The notes under the pieces are model-generated. The model did no database searches and had not been told where the DNA came from. It worked only from the letters and a program-made list of their open reading frames with translations. From Effrenium voratum (lineage: Eukaryota; Sar; Dinophyceae; Suessiales; Symbiodiniaceae): a DNA stretch of 64,000 bases. The translations under genes were made by a program, and so were the position numbers. How positions within the stretch are numbered: position 1 is the stretch's first letter; each line of letters opens with the position of its first letter. The stretch lies in NCBI GenBank assembly GCA_963377175.1, contig CAUJNA010003287.1, forward strand, positions 126,501-190,500. Direction: 5' to 3'. Shown piece after piece: positions 1 through 11,860 of this stretch.

Positions 1-720
1 GCAAGCAAGACTACTCAGTTCCTGAGTGGACTGGCCCAAATGACTTCCAAACTTTACCACTTTGGCACCACCATAACAAGAATTGGCAAAGAGAAATGCG
101 GAGTTGCGTTTGGAAAACCTGTTGCTTCAACCTGTAACCCACGGAAGATGTGGATTTCAGGTTGGGAGAACCAGGTCCCTTAAGCTGAATGCGCTTGACA
201 GAGGCCCTTGGCCACCCCCTCCAACTCCATTTTCGGTCCAAAGCCCAGCTGGGTGCTGGGGGGGGGGGGGGTGGATTAAAGCCCACGTCCAAACGGCTGC
301 TGGGTGCCGGGGGGGGGGGGGTTGGATGGGTGGATCCACTCTTTGTGTTTTAGGTGTGACCTGACAGGACAGTTGCTCCCCGTTTGCACCACATCTCTGC
401 CCGGTGTTTTTCGCCGAGTCCCACTTCGCAGGCGAAACTCGCAGGTGCGTGGGAAACGCATTTTGCTCGCCCAAAACGCTAAACGTGAAAGATCCAAGCC
501 GCTTAGGGATTCAAGAAGGGTCGCTTAGTGACCTCTGGTTGCCCAGAAGTTCTTGATCACATGATCATTGATGGTCCAAAGGGTGGCAGGCAGAGAGCAC
601 CTTGCGGGGCGCCCTGGTGAACCAAGGGATCCCCCAGAAAAGCAAGCTTCAGGTTTTAGTCAAAGGCGGTCGCAAGTTCATTCATGCTATCTTCGGATGA
701 ACCCGTAAAACCATACAAAG

Positions 721-838
721 TTACTACCCTCCTACCAACTAGCATGGAAGTGCACAAAGCGACTTTCCAAGAGGAAAGTATCGTCTTTCTACAGGGGTCT
801 GCGCACTTCCATGTTAGTTGAAGGGAGCGTACTAGTAG
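721..838. repeat. Foldback (imperfect inverted repeat) element
   Basis: The left arm (721-756) contains CATGGAAGTGCACA and the right arm (about 799-838) contains TGCGCACTTCCATG. The homology continues outward through CCTACCAACTAG / TTAGTTGAAGGG. A second small inverted repeat, ACTTTCC / GGAAAGT, sits in the centre. The structure resembles a small foldback or MITE-type element; no second copy was noticed in the window. Confidence 0.5.
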
Positions 839-1233
839 TCAGGAGTAAAGAAACGATCGATGGAGGCCATTCCTCGAGTCCTTGACATCCAGAAGCCAGC
901 CCTGGGCGAATTTCGGACCCCGACTCCAGCCCCAAAAAGTGACCTTCTAATTGGACCTGTGCCAAACAAGGAGTTGTTCATGCCGATTGCCCTAGGAAAA
1001 GCTCCGGAGGAAAAGAGCCACACTGTTGGAAAGTGCCGTTTTTTGAAATTCAGCTCAAGCACTGGGCATTGCCAGCAAACGGAAAAGAGAACCGAGCCTT
1101 GATTTGTGCGGGCATCCACAGTTGATCTTTGTTGCAAACACAAACTGTTCATTGGGCAGAGCTCCTACTTCCAGCCCTGACCTGCAAACTCCGACTGTAT
1201 CTCACTTCCTGAGTAGATTAACCACAAACCTTC

Positions 1234-1340
1234 TAGGTCCTCCAGTAGAGGATAGAATAAGGGTACCTTTTTTCTGTAGTCTATTTTAGTAGGGGAACCC
1301 TCCCCCAAGAAAGGGTAAAAGGGCACTACTGGGGGACCTA
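1234..1340. mobile_element. MITE-like element, copy 1
   Basis: A 107-bp element begins TA-GGTCCTCCAGTAG and ends CTACTGGGGGACC-TA. The terminal inverted repeats match at 12 of 13 positions, and the flanking TA could be a target-site duplication of the Tc1/mariner kind. The interior includes GTAGTCTATTTTAGTAGGGG, which is shared with the three other copies in this window. It has no coding capacity. Confidence 0.75.
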
Positions 1341-1416
1341 GCCTTGTTTCTGGGTTGTCACTGAGATGGTCTTCCCAAAAAGTATCAAGTCCAGCACCTC
1401 AGGGAGCGAGGCATAC

Positions 1417-1539
1417 CCCCAAGACCCGCCATGTGTTGCGCACGTCTGTCACGCGCCCGAACGCCTGAGTCGCCTTCGGTACGTTTTTGGCATCCAGCAG
1501 CTGTCCGAAGAAGGTGTCTGCGAAGTCAGAGGCAAGAAC
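1417..1539 (-). CDS. Putative host exon
   Basis: This 123-bp block (41 codons, phase 0) reads VLASDFADTFFGQLLDAKNV and continues to NTWRVLG without a stop. On the minus strand it is preceded by TTTGTCCCCGTCAG, a good acceptor, and followed by the donor GTATGC. It is one of the clearest of a series of minus-strand exon-like blocks in the window. The family is not recognised and RNA evidence is lacking. Confidence 0.55.
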
Positions 1540-2104
1540 CTGACGGGGACAAACACTTCGTCCCCGGGCAAAAAAAGAAACTACGAAAAGGAAATCCGGT
1601 TGCTTTCCAAAATCAGGAGAAATAAAGATGTTCTGAAACGCAAATGAAGGACTTTGGATATGGTGGAACCACTTGTTCTTTCACACCAAGCATCAGTAGT
1701 GACCCGGCCCCTCTCCATTGCAGGGGAAAAGGGATGAGTTGGACCTCAACACATGCCTTGTTGAAGTCCCATTTGCCTTGTTGAGGTTGTTCGAACCAGA
1801 CTTGAAAAGCATTGGTTTGGTCTCCCTTTAAACTATTGCACCTATTGCAAGTATTGGCACTTGTGTTTAAAGAACATATGTTCGTTAAAGCCATCATTGC
1901 CTACATGGAACCTGACCAAAGGTTTCTAAAAGAAACATGATAATACATAACATTGCACGCAAACATGTTGTCAAAATAGACTTGCATTGAGCCCAATGTT
2001 GGACCTTGTTTGCTGTGGGGCCCGCCCCCCCTTCCCCCCACCCCTCAAACAGTCAAAACAATGCTCGGGGATCCTGAATCAGGACGCAGGGAGCTTGGAT
2101 GACT

Positions 2105-2220
2105 TAAGTATTGCAATAAGAATTGCCACAACTTCGTTGAGTATTGCCAGCACTTCCTTCTGAGTTGCCACTGCTTGGTTTAGTATTGCCAGCACTTCCT
2201 CTTGGATTGCCACTACTTAA
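2105..2220. repeat. Short tandem repeat, unit about 60 bp
   Basis: The words GAGTATTGCCAGCACTTCCT and TTGCCACTGCTT recur in order with small changes (GTATTGCCAGCACTTCCTC, TTGCCACTACTT). This gives about two units of a degenerate tandem repeat. Confidence 0.5.
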
Positions 2221-2232
2221 ATCAAACCAGAC

Positions 2233-2655
2233 TTTTTGATGGTTGGGGCTTAGCATCACACCAGAAATTATCAGACTCAGCTCTTGGCCTAGTCCCTTGC
2301 TAAGCTTCTAGATGTGGAACCCCGTTTAAAAGCAGGAGGCTAAGATCTGACCTGGGGATTCCTAACCCACCCACGCCTAAGACTTGATGGGCATTAAACA
2401 TGGTACCCAAACAGTGCCCCTGAAAAATGATCAGGGCCCCTTGTGGGAAAGCCTGTGCAGGACTGTCTAGGGGATTTTGATGGTTGGGGCTTAGGGTCAA
2501 ACCAGGAATTCTCAGACTCAGGTCTAAGCAAGAGGCTAAGATCTGATCTGGGGATTCCTAGCCCGACCACCCCTAAGAATGTTGCTCAGATTCTTTGGAC
2601 CGGGATTTTTTTGGGTCTGAACTTGACATAAATCATGGTACCGAAACAGTGGGAG
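2233..2655. repeat. Direct duplication of a 180-240 bp unit
   Basis: TTTGATGGTTGGGGCTTAG, CAGACTCAG, GAGGCTAAGATCTGA, CTGGGGATTCCTA and CATGGTACC-AAACAGTG appear in the same order twice, at about 2233-2420 and 2472-2655. The second copy lacks an internal stretch of the first. No gene is visible inside it. Confidence 0.65.
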
Positions 2656-2802
2656 GGTCGTGTTTAAGCCGGGGAAACTTGACATAATTCGGACTACCGA
2701 TATTAAACCAGGTGCAACATGAGTGCTTCCAGTCAAGCCACTATGGTCGGCAACCAGCGGAACGATATCATGAACAACCTGGAGGTCATAATGCCGGCTT
2801 AC

Positions 2803-2957
2803 CTACTGTGGCGGTACCCATTTTCAGGCTGGCATGAAAGCTGCCACGACCCCTTTGGAAGACTTTCTTCGAGCTTCCAGCTGTTCGTCTGAGGGAGTGT
2901 AACTGAAAGGGGGCTGGGGCCTCCTGGCGGAAGGCGTCCTCGTCGAGGATGCGGAGC
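2803..2957 (-). CDS. Putative host exon
   Basis: On the minus strand this block follows TTTGTTGTGCCTTAG, a pyrimidine-rich acceptor, and ends before the donor GTAAGC. It reads LRILDEDAFRQEAPAPFQLH and stays open to the donor. The acidic and proline-rich stretch is more protein-like than the other frames. The 3' half is less convincing, so the exon could end earlier. Confidence 0.42.
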
Positions 2958-4237
2958 CTAAGGCACAACAAATTGGACGCGGGCAAAGGGGGAAGTTCTT
3001 TTGGGCGACGGGCCAACAGCTTGCTTCTTCTTCTTCTTCTGTTTTTTTGTGTTTGGGGGGAGAGTGGGGGGTGGTGGAGCATTAATTGGATTGGGTTGCA
3101 ATATCAAGGGACGCCCTCAAAGCGGGCTTCTTCGCCCGCTTCAGAAAACCCACCGCCGGAAAGGTTCAACAGGAACTTGATCGAAGGGGTTCTGATAAAA
3201 TCTGAACCTGAAAGGAACCTTTCTGTGGGCAGGGAGTCTGACGTGTGCTGTGCAGGCATCGGGATGCGAAGACACCAGCCAGACGGACCTTACTTTGGAC
3301 TCGTGTCCATGCATAAGTTTAACTGTCTACAGCAACACTGACTCGGTGGCTAATTCGTTTGACCTGTAGCAGAAAACATGGAAAATGCCGGGAGCTCCTT
3401 TGATCTCCTTCGGGTGCTTGATTTGACAAGGCCAAGTGGCCAAAGTAAAGAGCAATATGTTGAAGCACATGATCCCACACTGATATGACTCTGAACTTAC
3501 CCGACGTGCTAGACACTTTCCGGGTACCCCGTGAGATTTGAAAGGTCACACATCAAACAACAAAAGTTGTCTCAACGGGCAACTTGCCAATTGCGTCTGC
3601 ACTCGCAGGCGCCGCTTCTAAACTTGCAGGAGTTTCTTCAACTTTGGTAAGGGCAAGGAACAACCAAAGCAAAGCGCAAATCATCAACAAACGGGGACGG
3701 GCTAGGTATCAAGCAAAAAGAAACACGTTGTCGAAAAGGGTTCATGTGTCAAAGACCGGACGGGGCGCGCTTCTTGTTTCTGGAATACGGCAAGAAATGA
3801 AACACTGAAATCATATATATTTATATATACCAAACACACCTGGGTATAGGTCAAAATTAAACCACCAGGATATGGACCGCAGGTTTAAGTCCGTGGTTCC
3901 ATTTACCAGGGCAACCTATTTTGGGGTTACCCTATTTTTGAAAACCACAGTCGAATGAAAATTATCAACCTGGAGTCTCCATGACCCTTTGAAAAATTGG
4001 GTTATTACCCAAAATTCAGGGGTTACAGGCCCCTTTTTCTAGGGGTGGACCTGAACTGAAAACGACAACGGTCAAACCAACGGTCTTGCGAGCCCCCTTG
4101 AAACCAACCAGATGAGCGCGGCCTGGCCAACGTCTCGGGTTTCTCTTTGGCTTCCCTACCGACCAAAAGTGGAGCCACCATGTTCTCGGCGGTACTCCAA
4201 ACATATTATGCTGCGATTTTGTCTCAGATTCAGTATT

Positions 4238-4270
4238 TAATATTATATATATAATTATATATATATATAT
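4238..4270. repeat. AT-rich microsatellite
   Basis: A run of alternating TA with a few interruptions. Confidence 0.85.
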
Positions 4271-4545
4271 GCGTCAACAGGGGCCTTTGGGGGGCCTACC
4301 TAGTAACCGCTTGATAACCTTAAGGGCAACTGGTTCACTCTAGGCTTAAGGGTAGTCCCTCTCTAGTCCTTTCTGAAGGTCCAATAATGTCACACCCCAA
4401 CTTGCTTGCTTCTCAAATTCATGAAGCACAAAGTCCATCCATCGGATCCTTGATGAATATGGGTCTCTCGCTTTTTAGGGGACCCGCTCGAACGGTGGCG
4501 TCCTTTTGGCTTCCATTTAAAAAGACCACCAACAACCAAAACAAG

Positions 4546-4655
4546 ATACTGCCAAAAGAGAAAACGAGACACATCTGGGTCGTTTCCTTTTGGCTTCGAG
4601 GAAAAAACAACAGGTACTGACAAAAGCGAAAACGAGACACCTCTGGGTCAAACCT
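4546..4655. repeat. Direct repeat of about 45 bp
   Basis: TACTG-CAAAAG-GAAAACGAGACAC-TCTGGGTC occurs at about 4546-4590 and again at 4613-4650, separated by a stretch related to interspersed family D. Confidence 0.6.
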
Positions 4656-4809
4656 CAGCCCCCAGCTTCTTGGTGAGGCTTAGCTCTGCAGACATCCGCA
4701 GAAACTCCTTGGCGCGGTCGCGGTAGGTGGGCCAAATCCGGGCGCTGTAGTCCTGACGAATGCCCCACGGGGAACGAGGGAATCTCCCCATGTTTTCCGA
4801 ATTTGCCAT
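4654..4809 (-). CDS. Putative host exon, possibly first coding exon
   Basis: The block is exactly 52 codons. It starts at an ATG in a good initiation context (AAAGCCATGG) and runs to GAG just before the donor GTTTGA. It reads MANSENMGRFPRSPWGIRQD, then YSARIWPTYRDRAKEF, then a helical Lys/Leu stretch ending LTKKLGAE. The Trp/Tyr/Arg-rich text and the clean phase-0 boundary argue for real coding. If the ATG is the true start, a separate gene begins here. The family is unknown. Confidence 0.52.
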
Positions 4810-4967
4810 GGCTTTTGTGGCTGGGCTGTCCTCAGATCTTCCGCTAAAAGCTTACCTTTTAGTGGGTTAAATGGAAATGTCCACAAAGCTAAGGGGATGT
4901 GGCTGGTTTCTCACTTCCTGAGTAGATGACCCGAACCCTAGAGGGCTACCCTGCATACCCTCTTTCC

Positions 4968-5037
4968 TCACTTCCTGAGTGGACTGGCCCAAGAAAGCCC
5001 AAACTTCTTCTTTACCACCAAAATGGTCTTGCCAAAA

Positions 5038-5069
<32 letters not shown>
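4968..5069 (+). repeat. Interspersed repeat family B copy with A-tail
   Basis: It begins CTCACTTCCTGAGTGGACTG and continues through GCCCAA, AAACTTCTTCTTTACCACC and AATGGTCTTGCCAAAAAGT. It ends in about 28 A residues. The A-tail suggests a SINE-like retroposed copy, although other copies lack a tail. Confidence 0.55.
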
Positions 5070-7434
5070 CGGGGACCGAGGAGTGGATGGGACAAACACA
5101 AGTGCAAACCTTGCATTTATGTTTGAAACGGTCTCCCAAATCTTGTATTTACTCACTTCCGAACGAGTGGATGGGCCAGCAAAAGTCACCAACCATTTTG
5201 TTTCCTTGAAACTGTTGGCACTGCAAAAGGTGTACCGACATGGAACATGACGTTTCGGGGCCTGGAAGACGATTTTCCTTTCATCCACGGTAATGTGGAC
5301 AAAGTGGCTGTTTTACGATACCAGAAGAAACACTTGGACAAGTGACGTATCTGGTAAGTGTTTTACGTAACCATGCGTGAAACGTTGCCAGGACAAACGT
5401 TCTACCAGAAAAGTTCAAGGCAAAAGATCCAACCCAATGGGGTGGTCCCCTGGGTTGGGACACCTCACTTTGACCGAAAGTTTGAGCGGTCATACAATCC
5501 AAGTGCTGCTCGTTCCCATCTTTGGATTTGGAGCATGGGAAATAGCAGTCGTTGGGGGCTTGTTAGGGGCATGGTATATATATATATATGTATGTGCTAA
5601 ATAGGGGGGCTGGAAACATTGACACATGATCCGCTTTCCGTTTGGAAATTAAGAATTATGGGTTGATTAACACTAGTCCAACACTCCAAGTTCTACAGGA
5701 ATGCAACCAATTTCCTGTGCGTAGATTCACGCGTGGAGCAAGTTTCTTACAGGCACAACACAGTCGCACGCACAATTGAGAGTTCCGTTTTTTGCAACAA
5801 CAGCTTGCAAAAGAAGAGTCGCCAAATGCGAAGATTCACACACATGGAAAGACGACATCTCCTTCTTGGAACCCTCAGCATGGACCTTTCGCTCGTTTCA
5901 CTCCGTGCGAGCTCCTGTTCAAAGGGAAAAGGTGTTTCTACGCAAACCACGAAGCCCACCCGGCAAGCTGATACTAAGTCTACCCTTTGATTTGTCAGGT
6001 TGGTTTCAATCGAAACCAAAAAGGACATAAACGTATAATATATATTTTTGGGGGGTGCCCCGCCCATATAAGCATATATGCCCATAGAGGAAAAGCACAT
6101 GACATATTCCAGAAACTGGCGCACCCTCGTAATCCCATCAGACTGTCCAGTCCTAATTTCACCCCTGACAACTCCAAGCTTTTTTGTTTGCAATCCACCC
6201 TCGTACCCCCCCTTAACACCTCCAAAAACACTGTTTTGCTTCTCAAACTGCCACCTCCCGCGCAGCCCCTCCCCCCAAACAACTCCGTAAAAACGGCGTT
6301 TCACCTCGCCAAGGCCCACCCTAAAGACTTAGCCCGAAGAGCCGCACCTGCAGCGTCACCCGGCTCAGGACGCAATCCTGGAAGCCTCAGCTGCCGAGTT
6401 GCGGCGCTCCCCAAAGAGCGTACCACGCTCCCCGAGGAACGTGCCAAAACCAGGGCTGAGCTGTGACCAGGACTCGATTTGTTGCTCTGGATGCAAGGAC
6501 TCTATGGATGACAAGGACCCTTGCACTCGATTTTTCTGCCCAGGACTCGATTTGTTGTTCTCCTCCGCTTCAGGTTGCGGACCTCCATCCCAAGGATTGG
6601 AGGGCCAAACAATGGAAGTTGTGGGCGCGACATGTTAGGGAGATTCCCTCAAGACATTGGTCCAACCGCCTGGGCCTAGTCGAAGAAGAGCCATTTGCCA
6701 ACGTGTTTTTACCAACCATGCAGAGCGAGGGGCAAAACATCCAACCGGGAAAACCCCTTTTCAGGAGAACCCGCAGGGTACTGAGCCAGCAGCAAAATGC
6801 CGTGTTTTTCCACAAGATGTCAGCGGCCGCTGAGGCCCACCAAAAACAATCCATGGAGTAAGATGCCTTCAATGGAAGACCTGGTGCGGGTTCTCCGTTG
6901 AAACAGACCAACATGGTTTTGGCTATCTCGGGCGTCCCGAAGTAAGGTGCCTTTGTTAGCCAGAAAAGTTGAAACCCTGTGACATCTTTCAATGTGGCAA
7001 TTTGGTGACTTCCTGAGGATCGCCCAGATTTTGTCTGGTGAGAAGTTTCTCCCCGCAGTCACACACAAGCATGAGTCCTTCAAGACGAGATTGAATAGTG
7101 ACCTGCTGAGTTGACTGAAACGCCTGCTGAGCTGACGGGAAACATATCTTGTTGTAGATGCACCAACCAGTCCAGTGTGTGTCACAAGATATGCAAATGC
7201 GAAACCAGTCGCGAGCGGCTTGTGTCGCTTACAGGTCAGGCCATGGGTACTTCATGTTGCTTCGGAGTCTGGAGAGAGAAGGCTCCGAACCGACGACACA
7301 TACCAAGCAAAACCGACGACTGATCTACCGATGACCTTAAAAAGTGCTGGTCAAACCACATAAAAGCTAACGTGCTTCTCAAACTTACCAACTCAAAAGC
7401 TCCAACAGCTGAGAAACCGGCTGGTTGAACCAAC
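5070..7434. other. Host DNA without a clear gene
   Basis: A partial family B copy lies near 5,150 and a short TA array near 5,577-5,590. Two plus-strand reading frames near 6,350-6,466 and 6,570-6,861 have protein-like stretches; the second follows a CTCCTCCGCTTCAG acceptor-like string. Splice evidence is too thin to call exons. Confidence 0.4.
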
Positions 7435-7549
7435 TAGGTCCTCCAGTAGAGAGGTTAGAATAGGGGTGCCATTTTTTCTGCAGTCTATTTTAGTGGGGGA
7501 ACCCTCCCAAAAAAGAAGTTGGTGAGAGAGGGCACTACTGGGGGACCTA
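7435..7549. mobile_element. MITE-like element, copy 2
   Basis: TA-GGTCCTCCAGTAG on the left and CTACTGGGGGACC-TA on the right bracket 115 bp. The interior shares the AGTCTATTTTAGTGGGGGA core with copy 1. Confidence 0.75.
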
Positions 7550-7810
7550 GCATATGCAACAAAAGGTGTTGTCTCACATTGGAATCAGGACAAGTTTTCG
7601 ACCACTCAGATTCGGCGGAAAGAATCTAGAAACCGTTTTGGATGCGCCTTTTGTGGATTTCACCTGCCTGTTGCTCCTTTTTTAGTACTCTTTTAGTACT
7701 CTTTTAACCTTCTACAGGGGTGGAACCACAGATTCGCCACATCCAAACCGTTTTCTAGAAACAAGTTCAAATCGAGTCGGATGCCTGGTTGAACCAAGCT
7801 AAGGTAAGTC

Positions 7811-7931
7811 CATCGAAACATGCCGCCGAAGCGCAGCCGGGCTCGCTGGAGGAGCACAGCACGATCTCCTCCGCGTCGTGGAGGAGCTCTCGGCACCCGC
7901 AAACGCGGTCGTCTGCGAGGACCAAGATCTC
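7811..7931 (-). CDS. Putative host exon
   Basis: On the minus strand the block follows the acceptor GGTTCAATTTAG and reads EILVLADDRVCGCRELLHDA, then EEIVLCSSSEPGC and ASAACFDG. It is rich in acidic residues and Cys. No good GT donor is seen, so the 3' end is uncertain and a non-canonical donor is possible. The family is unknown. Confidence 0.5.
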
Positions 7932-8570
7932 CTAAATTGAACCCGTGGGGAAAGATGAACCTCAGTGCTTCGTTGAAAAATGCTTTATTTATTCGATGTT
8001 TTACTTTTTAAAGAGTAAACTACCTAACAGTGATTAGTTAGCCCATTTGTAATGTGTGTGTGTGAGTTTGATTGTTCTTTAGGGATATACAGGGATAGAT
8101 GTCACAATATATTTTGGGCATGCATCCCCAAACTGCAAATGGTAGTGTCTCTTTGTTTCGGGGCTCCTTATTCCTCTCGGTGTCTTAAGGCTGCACGCCA
8201 ATCTCAGCTTGGTGCAAAGGGGCATCAAAAGGAGAACCACCATTTGTTGGTCCCGCGATTCGTAAATGCTCCTGTGAATGCTCGATGTTACCACCAGAAA
8301 TCGAAAGATGTATTTACTGTAGAACTTCTAGAACTGATCAATAGATTATTTCGTCAACCTCTTTACATCTGTTGGATCGTATCTCGATTGGTTCGCGTCC
8401 AACCATCTCTGTAGGTGTTGCCCATTCAGTTAACCCTGAACCAGTAACAAAAAAACAACATATTGATAAACTGCCAACCAGCCGGTGCAAAGTGGATGTG
8501 TTCGATCCACGGTATACGTCCATTTGCTTTAGTCCCCTGGGGAAAAAAGAAACAAAAACAAAAAAACATA

Positions 8571-8645
8571 TATGTCCACTAGTGATAGATTCCCTTCAAA
8601 ATCAACAGGGGGAAATAAGCAATATGCTTAAGCAAATGGAAGACG
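8571..8645 (+). repeat. Interspersed repeat family C copy
   Basis: It carries the family pattern TGTCCA-TAGTGATAGATTCCC, then AAAATCAACAGGGGGAAAT, then AGCAAATGGAAG. Related copies lie near 20,265, 26,385, 37,388, 38,001, 43,575, 45,749 and 49,340. Confidence 0.55.
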
Positions 8646-8950
8646 AGCAATGGGAACAACTCCGCTGCTTGTGCGTCCTGGTGTTGATTGCGAGGCGTTT
8701 GTGGCCACAGCAGGGTGTTTTAACCATGGCACACATGAACTGCTTGCGGCCAGGCTAAGGCGTTGCGTTTCTTTGTTCCCTGTTGCCAAAAAAATAGGAC
8801 CTAGTCATAGAAGTCTAATTAATCCTCTGCAGCAAGCGCGTCTTGTGGTCGAAAGCTGGCTGGAAAGGACCCCTTTTACTCATTTTCTCCCTCAGCAAAA
8901 AGTCGATTGTTTCCAATAGATCTCTCGGCCGAAGACGGGTACACCGTTAC

Positions 8951-8993
8951 CTTTGAACGGCTCGAGCACTCCCGTGGGTGTCTTTTCGGAGGG
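8951..8993 (-). CDS. Putative small host exon
   Basis: This 43-bp minus-strand block sits between the acceptor GTGACCCCACAG and the donor GTAACG, and reads PSEKTPTGVLEPFK. It is short, so support rests on the two splice signals. Confidence 0.35.
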
Positions 8994-8994
8994 C

Positions 8995-9882
8995 TGTGGG
9001 GTCACTTGCGACCCGCCCATCCGGTCACTTGCGACCCTAGGTCGCTTGCGACCCGTGCGGTCACTTGCGACCCATCAGGGGTCGAGCACTGCATCCACGC
9101 CTACCACCTAATAAGCACACCCGCTCACGTGCGCCCACACATGCCTGCCACCTAGTAAGCGCACCCGCTCACGCGCAACAGCTGGGGTGGGGTATTGGGG
9201 AGGGGTGAGGTGGGGTGGGGGTGGGGTGGGGTGGGGTGGTGGGGGTGGTGGGGTGGGGTGGTGGGGGTGGTGGGGTGGGGTGGGGTGGGGTGGGGCACAC
9301 CCGCTCACGCGCGCTTGCCCAGCACTGCATCCACGCCTACCACCTAATAAGCACACCCGCTCACGCTGCCACCTAATGTGCACACCCGCTCACGTGCGCC
9401 CGCACATGCCTGCCACCTAGTAAGCGCACCCACTCACGCACAACAGCTGGGGTGGGGTATTGGGGGGGTGGGGGTTGGGGTGGGGTGGGGTGGGGCACAC
9501 CCGCTCACGCGCGCCCGCCCAGCACTGCAACCTAATAAGCACGCCCGCTCACGTGCACCCGCCCAGCACTGCGCACACGCCCTGCCACCTAATAAGCACA
9601 CCCACTCACGTGCAAGACATGGGGTGGGGGCGGGGGTTGGGGTGGGGTGGGGTGGACGCCGTGTGTGGATGCATGTGAGATCGTGGACGCCGTGCGTGCG
9701 TGGGCGCGTTGGTAGGTATGTGGATGCGCAGGTGGCTGGGTCCGCGAGCGCGTGGGTGTCTGGGTGCCTGAGTGCCAAGGTGTGCCGGTGCGTGCATCAA
9801 AAGCGTGAAACTACGGCAGGTCACAAGCGACCAAAAACACAGCAAGCGACGAAAAAAAACAGGTCACAAGCGACCCCCCGAC
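8995..9882. repeat. Complex minisatellite flanked by inverted GGTCACTTGCGACC units
   Basis: The left edge has four units of GGTC(A/G)CTTGCGACC (about 9001-9073). The right edge has the reverse-complement word GGTCACAAGCGACC twice (about 9819-9873). Between them, units such as CACACCCGCTCACG, TGCCACCTAATAAGC and runs of GGGGT alternate several times. The GGGGT runs (9187-9296, 9451-9496, 9620-9652) could form G-quadruplexes. The ORFs across it are low-complexity artefacts. Confidence 0.7.
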
Positions 9883-11667
9883 CTTTTCGGGCGAGGTACC
9901 GATTTTCTCGGGTGGTTGTAAAGAAAACCAACAGGAAACCCACAATTCTGGGGTGCCCTAGAGAACGACACACCCACTTCCCACGAATCGAACGGATTCG
10001 CGGATTCGCCGAGGGTCGCATCCGGGGTCGTTCCAGACCCGCAAGTCAACCCGAAGTCTCTCAAAGTCGATGGCATCGGAATGCGTCCTCGGCATTATGC
10101 ACTCGACAGGCTAAGCATCCCGCAGGGGGGTCCTGGTGGATTTGTTGAGCGCTTGCATGGGCTCTTTTGAGACATGTTGAGACCCAGATTTGGACTTTAT
10201 TGGAAGATGAAGCTGGGAGGGAAATCGTTTTCTAGCCACCTGCCCACCCCTCCTTTAAAAATCGAACAAATGCCACCGCATGCCAAGGAGGTCCAGCCAC
10301 AACTGAGAAAGCCATGTTCTGGGATTTCCTTAACTCTAGCCGCCACCACCGCCCACCCCCCCCCCGCACAGATGCTACTTGAATGAGAATCCGACCAACG
10401 GGGAGCCCAATCTCAAATGTTAGAGATCTTTGCAAGAGCCCTTTTCTCGGTGTATGCTCCAAATGCAACAACAACTCATCACTTAGCTGCTCAAATCCCC
10501 AGCCAACTGAAAGTATCCCGAAGAAAGCCCACTCCACATCACTCCATACAGAAACATTGTTGCACTGTACACCGAGGGAACACGAACTTGGGATTCCGTC
10601 GCCAAGCTAGAAAGTTGTAACGGTAACCTTGGCTATAACCACACTCTTGAGTACCTTTTGTTGGTAGCTGCGAAAAGGGACAAAGGGGCACCGGATCAAA
10701 CGAAAGGCTATGTTAGAGGATGTGGAAAACGAAAGAAATGCCCATCCCGAAATGTTGGTTTCCTTTTGGGATTGGGGTGTTGCATTAGTAACCCTTTTGC
10801 CGCCGTGTTAGATTCTGTTCTCCGGAGCGGAGACCCCATTTTGGTTGGTACTGCAGGCAAACCGAAACACATACAACCCTGTGGCAAACACAAAAAAGCA
10901 CATAAATCGTTAGGGGGAGATGCCAACAACCGTGTCTTGGCCCACCCCAAATTTCAAGGATAGTCTAGTCTGCCCTACAATAGCACATACCCAACGCTTC
11001 TGGATACGTATCCTATTCTAGGTAACCGGAAAAACCATCCGTGGTAAAACCTAGAGCTAAGGAACCCGAAGGCTTCACTGGTGGCTTGCGGCCCCGGAAG
11101 CGCTCTGCCGGGTTTGGAGTGGATAGGTGTTCCTTCGAGTGGCTTCCCTTTTGACCTGAACCAAGGCTTGCAATCCAAATCCAAATCACCGAATTGAGGC
11201 TAACTTGAATAGTCCCCCACCCCGGAAAAAAGAAGAAAACAAAAAAGAAGACTGGAATATTTTCGATCGGGGTTGTCCACTTTTAGGAGGGTCAACGCCC
11301 CGCTGGGACGGGTTCTACAAAGATCCGGGGTCGCCACCATTCTCAACCTACTCGGATGTTCGGCCACGCTGGAGTGGTTAGCCACTTGGGCTACAACTCA
11401 CGGCCCCCTATTCATGTTGACCCCGGATGAATAAACCCCTGTTTATCAATATGGAGGTGTTCCCCTCAAGTAGTCTGATTCCCCACTAAACCCGGAAATG
11501 GACACCCCCTAAAAGAATAGACTGGGGTTGATTCATACGGGGTCAACACTACTAAAAAGGTTAACCCCATTTGGTTGCGGGTCAAAACCTAAGGTGCCTT
11601 TTTGGGGATGGTTACCACTCCACTGTTGTCTTTTTAGAAGGCTTTCTGGGTGTACCGGGGATTTGAC
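9883..11667. other. Host DNA without a clear gene
   Basis: No exon with two convincing splice signals was found. A plus-strand frame at about 11,281-11,433 is open and protein-like (it includes LGRVLQRSGVATILNLLGC) after the acceptor-like TTGTCCACTTTTAG. A second frame in the same place is equally plausible, so it is not called. Confidence 0.35.
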
Positions 11668-11827
11668 CCATAGCCATTTGTCGGCGACAGGTTGGGCTGC
11701 CGCCCCTTCCGGGCGAAGGCGCCAGTTGGCGCCGCCATTCGCCTGCGGTACTTCAGCGGCCGGGCGCAGGTAGCAGTCCAGCGACAGCACACGCAGCCGC
11801 GCCTCGCGAGCGGATCCAAACCGAACC
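11668..11827 (-). CDS. Putative host exon
   Basis: The frame reads FGSAREARLRVLSLDCYLRP, then AAEVPQANGGANWRLRPEG, and ends KWLW before GTCAAA. The acceptor would be ACCTGGAG. Alternating Arg/Leu and Ala-rich text with high third-position GC fits the other exon-like blocks. The family is unknown. Confidence 0.5.
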
Positions 11828-11860
11828 CTCCAGGTCTGTTTGGTTTTGTGTTGCCGAAAG

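Larger units (their letters stand above)
1..1416. other. Non-coding host DNA with repeats
   Basis: I see no convincing gene here. The stretch holds a copy of interspersed family B near position 14 and another near 1,200, two G-runs near 260 and 310, a foldback at 721-838 and a MITE at 1234-1340. The short ORFs on both strands have no recognisable protein features. Confidence 0.6.

Noticed and set aside
9108..10148. 256-codon plus-strand ORF and Pro/His-rich minus-strand ORFs
   Set aside because: They lie within the GGGGT / CACCCGCTCACG minisatellite; the reading frames reflect the repeat.
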